Source: Holophagaceae bacterium
GTDB lineage: Bacteria > Acidobacteriota > Holophagae > Holophagales > Holophagaceae
DNA: 10,427 nucleotides
Direction of reading: 5' to 3'
NCBI GenBank assembly: GCA_025355915.1
Contig: JANXYT010000176.1
Coordinates: forward strand, 1 to 10,427
Shown in pieces: positions 6,250-10,427 of the stretch. The notes below the pieces were generated by a model. It worked only from the letters and a program-made list of their open reading frames with translations, was not told the DNA's origin and ran no database searches. The position numbers and the translations under genes were made by a program. Each line of letters begins with the position of its first letter. Position 1 is the first letter of the stretch.

Positions 6250-6948
6250 TCAATTTTTAATTCGAACAATCATAATGGGAAAGAGGTCGGATCGATCACC
6301 AGGTGGGTCCTGGTCTTTCAATTCGAGAGAGGTCTGGTCACTTTCTGCTTCTACGTCTCCACCGGGCTGCCAGCGCTCGTCAGGCCCACCACCTTCATCC
6401 AAGGCCGCCAGCACCAGATCCGGGTTCATCGATTGCAGCAGGGCGGCCGCCTCGGGATCATGGCGATTCTTGACGTTCGGCAGATCGCGCCGCAATTCTT
6501 CCAGCAGATCGATCAGCTTGGCCGCCTTCTGCTCGGTCAACAACGTCACCTTCAGGTCCAGGTGCGCCCGCTGCTCCGCCAGCTTGGCGAGCCGGTTCTG
6601 CTTGGTCAGCACCACGGTGGCCGTCAACAAGGCCCCCAGGCCGACCAGGCCCTGCAGGCCGAAAAAAGGCGCAGGGTCGAAGGCGGCCAGACCCAGTCGA
6701 ACCAACACGGCATTGGTGAGTATCCAGAGCGCGACAAACAGCAGGATGAAACCAAGGAAAATGGGCTTCCCAAGCACCAGGCTGATGCGCTCGAGGACCC
6801 GTTGCGAATGGCTGATTTTTAAATCTTCACGCGTGTAGAAATCCAGCACCGCCTCAATATTCTGGCTGATCTGGTCGCGTTCGGATTCGGGGGGCATGTC
6901 CCCGGGATCCGGAGGCGACATCGGAGGAACGGTAGGCTTGGATCCCAT
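6250..6948 (-). CDS. DUF1003 membrane protein
   Basis: With the ATG at 6948 the protein has 232 residues; a GTG at 6987 would add 13 residues, and no candidate has a clear Shine-Dalgarno, so the start is uncertain. After a Pro-rich N-terminus, two membrane segments are seen: about residues 63-84 ('IFLGFILLFVALWILTNAVL') and 96-115. They are followed by 'TKQNRLAKLAEQRAHLDLKV' and 'LTEQKAAKLIDLLEELRRDL', which is the signature of DUF1003: two helices, then a charged coiled-coil-like tail with 'Q.R...R...D......E.K...L...L'. The acidic C-terminus (about 180-225) is rich in Asp/Glu/Gly. The family is an inner membrane protein of unknown function. The gene ends only 35 nt from the repeat element. 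Confidence 0.88.
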   Translation of the reverse strand: MGSKPTVPPMSPPDPGDMPPESERDQISQNIEAVLDFYTREDLKISHSQRVLERISLVLGKPIFLGFILLFVALWILTNAVLVRLGLAAFDPAPFFGLQGLVGLGALLTATVVLTKQNRLAKLAEQRAHLDLKVTLLTEQKAAKLIDLLEELRRDLPNVKNRHDPEAAALLQSMNPDLVLAALDEGGGPDERWQPGGDVEAESDQTSLELKDQDPPGDRSDLFPIMIVRIKN

Positions 6949-7059
6949 CGGGTCAGCGTACTTGGTCCAGGAGGCCCCAAGTGTCACCGATGGCGCTAAG
7001 ATCCGTCATCCGTGGCCCCCAGGAGCCACGAGATCTCTCCCGAAAATTCAGGAGTAATT

Positions 7060-7065
7060 TATAAT
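7060..7065 (+). promoter_or_regulatory. Possible -10 box for the BrkB-family gene
   Basis: A perfect TATAAT lies in an AT-rich stretch 31 nt before the ATG at 7097. The position expected for a -35 box (about 7037-7042) reads CTCCCG-like sequence and is poor, so an activator or a different sigma factor may be involved, or the box is chance. A small inverted repeat, CGTGGC/GCCACG (7011-7030), lies upstream. Confidence 0.35.
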
Positions 7066-7096
7066 AATGTTTCACTGAATGCTATAGAGGATATTA

Positions 7097-8092
7097 ATGA
7101 CCTTAAATCATTTCTGGATTCTAAGTAAAGCTGCGGCCTCCTCCTGGGTCGACGACTATGCCCAAAGCATGGGGGCCGCGCTGGCCTACTACACGATGTT
7201 CTCGGTGGCGCCGTTGCTGCTGATCGTGATCTCGATCGCCGGGCTGGTCTTTGGGGTCGAAGCCGCTCGTGGCGAAATCGTGGGACAGCTGCAGGGTTTG
7301 ATGGGACCCCAGGGGGCCCAGGCTGTGCAAGACCTGCTCGAAAGCGTGAACAAACCCGCTAAAAGCGTCACGGCTACCGTAGTTGGCCTCATTCTGCTGT
7401 TGATTGGCGCGACTTCTGTGTTCGCTGAATTGCAGGATGCGTTTGATCGCATCTGGCGTGCCCCCAGACGAAACAAGGGCGGAATCTGGAGCTTGCTTCG
7501 CGCGCGGTTGCTCTCCTTTGGCATGATCATGGGCATCGGCTTTTTGCTGATGGTGTCCCTGGTGGTCAGCGCCGCCCTGGCCGCTCTGGGGAAACTGTGG
7601 GGGCCGCTGTTCGCCGACTGGGGGCTGCTTGCCGGTTTGATTAATGTCGTATTCAGCTTCGCATTCTCCACCACCGTGTTTGCCATGATCTACAAAATCA
7701 TGCCGCGGGTGAAGGTGGACTGGGCGGATGTCTGGATCGGCGCCGTGGTGACCGCGCTGCTCTTTACGGTCGGCAAATTCTTGATCGGGCTCTACATCGG
7801 CCGGAGCGGGGTAACGTCGGGCTTCGGTGCCGCCGGTTCGCTGGTCGTGCTGCTGCTCTGGGTGTACTACTCGGCGCAGATCTTTCTGCTGGGTGCCGAA
7901 TTCACCTGGGCCTACTCGATGACCTTCGGATCCCGCAAGGCACTGCCGGTGCCCGTCGCAGCCCCGGCCGTTCCCAGCCAGGCGGCCAAAGGACAACCCG
8001 AGCCCCACATGATCGAAGCCAAACAAGCAGCTGTGCAAGAGGACCTTGGCGAGAAGAAGGACGGCGAACCACCGGAGGCTAAACATGGCTAG
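7097..8092 (+). CDS. YihY/BrkB-family inner membrane protein
   Basis: The protein has 331 residues, near the usual length for the YihY/virulence factor BrkB (UPF0761) family. Family signatures are clear: 'MGAALAYYTMFSVAPLLLI' (25-43), 'FAELQDAFDRIWRAP' (109-123) and 'SGFGAAGSLVVLLLWVYYSA' (241-260), followed by 'QIFLLGAEFT'. Six hydrophobic segments are visible at roughly 25-53, 93-112, 138-165, 178-203, 212-235 and 245-270. The C-terminal 50 residues are hydrophilic and rich in Ala, Pro, Lys and Glu. The family was named for a Bordetella serum-resistance locus and is often mis-annotated as ribonuclease BN; its transport substrate or role is unsettled. AGAGGA precedes the ATG by about 6 nt. 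The stop overlaps the next gene. Confidence 0.93.
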   Translation: MTLNHFWILSKAAASSWVDDYAQSMGAALAYYTMFSVAPLLLIVISIAGLVFGVEAARGEIVGQLQGLMGPQGAQAVQDLLESVNKPAKSVTATVVGLILLLIGATSVFAELQDAFDRIWRAPRRNKGGIWSLLRARLLSFGMIMGIGFLLMVSLVVSAALAALGKLWGPLFADWGLLAGLINVVFSFAFSTTVFAMIYKIMPRVKVDWADVWIGAVVTALLFTVGKFLIGLYIGRSGVTSGFGAAGSLVVLLLWVYYSAQIFLLGAEFTWAYSMTFGSRKALPVPVAAPAVPSQAAKGQPEPHMIEAKQAAVQEDLGEKKDGEPPEAKHG

Positions 8093-8462
8093 GGAAACGG
8101 GCCCGGATATCACCTGGCTCCTCGATGCGGAGGATCACAATTTCCCGGCGGCAGCGTCCTTTCTCAGCCTGCTGTACCACGAGGAGCGGGTGGCCGACCT
8201 GGTGGCCCGCTTGAAATCCGCGGCCATCGCACAGTTCAAGGCCAAAGATATCTTCAGAGCCTCCCGCCTCTCCTCGCTCGGGATGAGCAATTCACATGTG
8301 GAACGGGACAGGAAGAAGATTGAGAAGGGGGTTCCCCTTTCCCCGCTCCTTCTGGTTCGCGATGAAGCGAATGGCCAAGTCGTGGTCGCGGATGGCTACC
8401 ACAGGCTTTGTGCCGTCTATGCATTCGACGAGGATGCCTGGATTCACTGCAAGATCGTCTGA
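8085..8462 (+). CDS. Small ParB/sulfiredoxin-like protein
   Basis: The product has 125 residues, with the ATG at 8085 chosen because GGAGG (8074-8078) is 6 nt upstream; the frame's earlier start lacks this. The C-terminal half shows a ParB/Srx-like pattern: 'IEKGVPLSPLLLVRD' (79-93), then 'GQVVVADGYHRLCAVYAFDE' (97-116). The 'ADGYHR' turn followed by a helix corresponds to the nucleotide-binding GxHR turn of that fold. The N-terminal half ('WLLDAEDHNFPAAASFLSLL') and 'IFRASRLSSLGMSNSHVE' match a group of uncharacterised stand-alone proteins I recall. Whether it binds or hydrolyses nucleotides is not known. The ATG lies inside the end of the BrkB gene (ATGGCTAG), an 8-nt overlap that suggests translational coupling. 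Confidence 0.8.
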   Translation: MARETGPDITWLLDAEDHNFPAAASFLSLLYHEERVADLVARLKSAAIAQFKAKDIFRASRLSSLGMSNSHVERDRKKIEKGVPLSPLLLVRDEANGQVVVADGYHRLCAVYAFDEDAWIHCKIV

Positions 8463-8504
8463 GCCCCGCCAAAGGCCGCTGCATACCCTCTCCTAAGCGC
8501 TCCT

Positions 8505-9347
8505 TCAGCCTGGGTCCTGGGTGGCCTGGAGGCAGGCCTTGGCGGCTTCCATGCGGGTGATGGCAGCGGGCCCTTTGCGGAGGGCCAGGGCCACGGTGAG
8601 GACGTCGACGATGGCCAGGTGAACCAGGCGGGCCACCATGGGCGCGTAGACTTCCGGATTTTCCTGCACGTCAGCGGCCAGCAGGATGTCGGCGGCTTTG
8701 GCGAGGGGTGTGGCCGAGCGGGTGAGGGCGATGACGGTGGCGCCGGAGGCCCGGGCCAGGGCCACCACGTCGAGCAGGGACTTGGTGCGCCCCGAGTTGG
8801 AGATGGCCAGCACCACGGCATCCCGGGGCAGCAGCACAGCGGCCACGCGCTGCATCTGGGAATCGGTGCAGGCCAGGGTGGGCGTGCCCAGGCGAAAGAG
8901 CTTCATCTGCGCATCCTGCGCGGTGACACCGGAGTTGCCCAGGCCGTAGCACTCGATGCGGCTGGCCCGGTCAAGGGCCTCCACGGCCCGGGCCAGCGCC
9001 TCGGGCCGCAGGGCCTGGCGGCCCCGGGCCAGGCCTGCCACGGCGTGATCGAAGACCTTGCCGATGAGCTGACCCAGGTCGTCGCCGGGGGTGATCCGGG
9101 CGTGGACAAAGGGGATGCCCGCCCCCAGGTCGCCCGCAAGCTTGAGCTTGAAGCCGGTCAGGCCCGCGCACTTGAGGCGGCGGCAGAAGCGGATCACGGT
9201 GGGCTGGCTCACCTCGGACCAGAGGGCGAGCTGCGAGACGGGCGCCGAAATCACCTCCACGGGCCGGAGCAGCACCAGCTCCGCCACCCGCCGCTCCGAG
9301 GGGGGAAGGTCGGGGAGGAGCGCCTGGATGCGGCCCAGCAGGGACAC
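8505..9347 (-). CDS. hexR: MurR/RpiR-family regulator, HexR-like
   Basis: The protein has 280 residues from the GTG at 9347; a TTG at 9362 would add five residues. An N-terminal RpiR-type helix-turn-helix domain begins 'LLGRIQALLPDLPPSERRVA', with the recognition region about 38-60 ('VSQLALWSEVSQPTVIRFC'). A SIS sugar-phosphate-binding domain follows at about 130-250, with 'GLGNSG' (135-140), 'QDAQMKLFRLG' and 'AISNSGRTKS' (181-190), the phosphate-contacting loops. HexR of proteobacteria has this layout and length, binds 2-keto-3-deoxy-6-phosphogluconate and controls zwf, pgl and Entner-Doudoroff genes. The position directly after pgl, with a 2-nt gap, supports that role here; the symbol is an inference from context, and the effector may differ. 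Confidence 0.82.
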   Translation of the reverse strand: MSLLGRIQALLPDLPPSERRVAELVLLRPVEVISAPVSQLALWSEVSQPTVIRFCRRLKCAGLTGFKLKLAGDLGAGIPFVHARITPGDDLGQLIGKVFDHAVAGLARGRQALRPEALARAVEALDRASRIECYGLGNSGVTAQDAQMKLFRLGTPTLACTDSQMQRVAAVLLPRDAVVLAISNSGRTKSLLDVVALARASGATVIALTRSATPLAKAADILLAADVQENPEVYAPMVARLVHLAIVDVLTVALALRKGPAAITRMEAAKACLQATQDPG

Positions 9348-9349
9348 GG

Positions 9350-10039
9350 TCAGGGCGCCCAAAAGATGGACACGGGTACGGCGGTCTGGCGCAGGATGGC
9401 GCGCACCGGCAGCTCCTCCACCGGGCCCTCACCCAGGGCCCGCTCCAGCACGCCGCGCTTGGCCTGGCCCGAGATCATCAGCACCAGGTCCCGGCTCTGC
9501 AGCAGGGCGTGCAGGGACAGACTCAGGCGCGGGTGGGGCGCGAGGGGGGGCCGCACGGCCAGGGCCGGGGCCTCCGTGCTCAGACCCTGGGCCAATTCGG
9601 TGGCGCCGGGAAAGAGCGAGGCGATGTGGCCATCCTCCCCCAGGCCCAGGATCACCTGGCTGAAGGGGCACGGCAGGGTGGCGAGCGTGGCACACACGGC
9701 GGGCACGGCGGCCTCGGGGGTCGCAGCGCCAGTCCAGAGGGGCACCAGCTGGGCCGAGGCGGCGCGTCCCTTCAACAGGTGGGAGCGCACCAAAGTCTCG
9801 TTGCTGTCCGCGTGGCTGGGCGGAACCCAGCGTTCATCCGCCAGGGTGACGACCACGCGCTCCCAGGCCAGGGACTGAATGGCCAGGGCCTGAAACAGGG
9901 GCACTGGGCTCTTCCCGCCGGAGACGACGAGGCTGACGCGCTCCTGCTGACGCAGATCCTGCTTCAGGCGCCGCGCCACATGCTGGGCCAGGGCGGCGGT
10001 GAGCGTGGCCCGGTCGGCGCATTCTCGCAGCGACGGCAC
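9350..10039 (-). CDS. pgl: 6-phosphogluconolactonase
   Basis: The enzyme hydrolyses 6-phosphogluconolactone to 6-phosphogluconate in the cytoplasm, the second step of the oxidative pentose phosphate and Entner-Doudoroff routes. With the GTG at 10039 it has 229 residues, typical of the DevB/SOL-type family. Motifs are clear: 'SGGKSP' (40-45), 'ADERWVP' (67-73), 'SN' (79-80) and 'LGLGEDGHIASLFPG' (131-145), which holds the conserved histidine. The GTG start is preferred over upstream ones because AGGAGG sits 7 nt before it and the stop of zwf is 2 nt upstream. The C-terminus is 'VPVSIFWAP'. It lies between zwf and the RpiR regulator in one operon. Confidence 0.95.
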   Translation of the reverse strand: MPSLRECADRATLTAALAQHVARRLKQDLRQQERVSLVVSGGKSPVPLFQALAIQSLAWERVVVTLADERWVPPSHADSNETLVRSHLLKGRAASAQLVPLWTGAATPEAAVPAVCATLATLPCPFSQVILGLGEDGHIASLFPGATELAQGLSTEAPALAVRPPLAPHPRLSLSLHALLQSRDLVLMISGQAKRGVLERALGEGPVEELPVRAILRQTAVPVSIFWAP

Positions 10040-10041
10040 GG

Positions 10042-10427
10042 TCAGTCCTCCTCGTTCCACGAAAGGCCATCCCGGGAAAGCAGGGCGCTGGAGGCGGCGG
10101 GGCCCCAGCTGCCGGCGGTGTAGAACTTCGGCCGGTCCTCGTGAGCCGCCCAGCTGTCGAGGATGGGCTCCACCCAGCACCAGGCCGCCTCCTGCTCATC
10201 GCGGCGGACGAAGAGGGTGAGCTTGCCGCGGATGGCGTCCAGCAGCAGGCGCTCATAGGCCTCCAAACGGCGGGCCCGGAACGATTCCTCGAAGTCGAGG
10301 TTGAGGTTCACCGGATGCAGGGCCATGGCGTCGCCAGGCTGTTTCGCCACCAGGTAGAGCCGCATGCTTTCGTCGGGCTGCATGCGGATGATGAGGCGGT
10401 TGGCGCGGCCGCCGTGGGTGGCCTCAT
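10042..10427 (-). CDS. zwf: Glucose-6-phosphate dehydrogenase, C-terminal part
   Basis: The frame runs off the right edge; 127 C-terminal residues are seen. The enzyme oxidises glucose-6-phosphate to 6-phosphogluconolactone with NADP or NAD. Typical C-terminal sequence is visible: '[20 protein letters not shown]', '[12 protein letters not shown]', '[20 protein letters not shown]', '[14 protein letters not shown]' and '[11 protein letters not shown]', all close to known Zwf tails. The active-site and cofactor regions are outside the window. The TGA at 10042-10044 is followed after 2 nt by the GTG of pgl. The operon promoter lies beyond the right edge. Confidence 0.95.
   Translation of the reverse strand, partial: EATHGGRANRLIIRMQPDESMRLYLVAKQPGDAMALHPVNLNLDFEESFRARRLEAYERLLLDAIRGKLTLFVRRDEQEAAWCWVEPILDSWAAHEDRPKFYTAGSWGPAASSALLSRDGLSWNEED

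Noticed and set aside
5987..6838. + strand frame of 283 codons covering the repeat element and the DUF1003 gene
   Set aside because: Ser/Arg-rich shadow; the first part is the inverted-repeat element and the rest is antisense to DUF1003.
7121..8113. Minus-strand frame of 330 codons opposite the BrkB-family gene
   Set aside because: His/Gln/Arg-rich antisense shadow of a clear membrane protein gene.
8619..9878. Long + strand frame of 419 codons across the regulator and pgl genes
   Set aside because: It spans two well-supported minus-strand genes and has a Gly/Gln/His-rich composition typical of GC-rich antisense frames.

Overview
The window is GC-rich bacterial chromosome with short AT-rich islands between genes. 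The mix of genes suggests an acidobacterium of the Holophagae type (Geothrix or Holophaga relatives): an M28 peptidase, a lipoprotein multiheme cytochrome, a lipoprotein with a VirB10/TrbI-like beta segment, and a zwf-pgl-RpiR operon. This placement is an inference from gene content and style; no rRNA or marker gene is present to prove it.

Layout. Positions 1-170 hold the 3' end of an M28-type metallopeptidase. It is followed on the + strand by a DUF1801 protein (344-760), a small exported protein of unknown function (898-1308) and a small two-helix membrane protein (about 1442-1642). Positions 1643-2137 hold no gene I can support. A minus-strand group follows, each gene with a good ribosome binding site: a 66-residue basic protein (2138-2338), a 29-residue Gly/Tyr/Arg-tailed membrane peptide that is easily missed (2435-2524), a CsbD-like stress protein (2592-2771) and a 287-residue lipoprotein (3469-4332) with a clear Rho-independent terminator at 3393-3426. 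The CsbD protein and the hydrophobic peptide suggest a general or envelope stress setting.

Next come a secreted protein with a carboxypeptidase-regulatory-like domain (4609-5064, + strand), which converges with a triheme c-type cytochrome lipoprotein (5093-5764, - strand). An intergenic repeat element of about 227 bp, built from 'CCACAGAT'/'ATCTGTGG' inverted repeats, lies at 5988-6214. It sits just past the 3' end of a DUF1003 membrane protein gene (6250-6948, - strand).

A + strand pair follows: a YihY/BrkB-family inner membrane protein (7097-8092) overlapping by 8 nt a small ParB/sulfiredoxin-like protein (8085-8462). The right end is a minus-strand sugar-phosphate operon: zwf (partial, running off the edge), pgl and a MurR/RpiR-family regulator resembling HexR. 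Its two junctions are almost identical, with a 2-nt gap between TGA and a GTG start. It would oxidise glucose-6-phosphate to 6-phosphogluconate, with the last gene probably regulating the pathway.

I see no CRISPR array, tRNA, rRNA, transposase or phage gene. The most unusual items are the small stress-gene cluster with its AT-rich 29-residue peptide, the repeat element, and the repeated start/stop arrangement in the zwf operon. I do not see a clear new multi-gene system.
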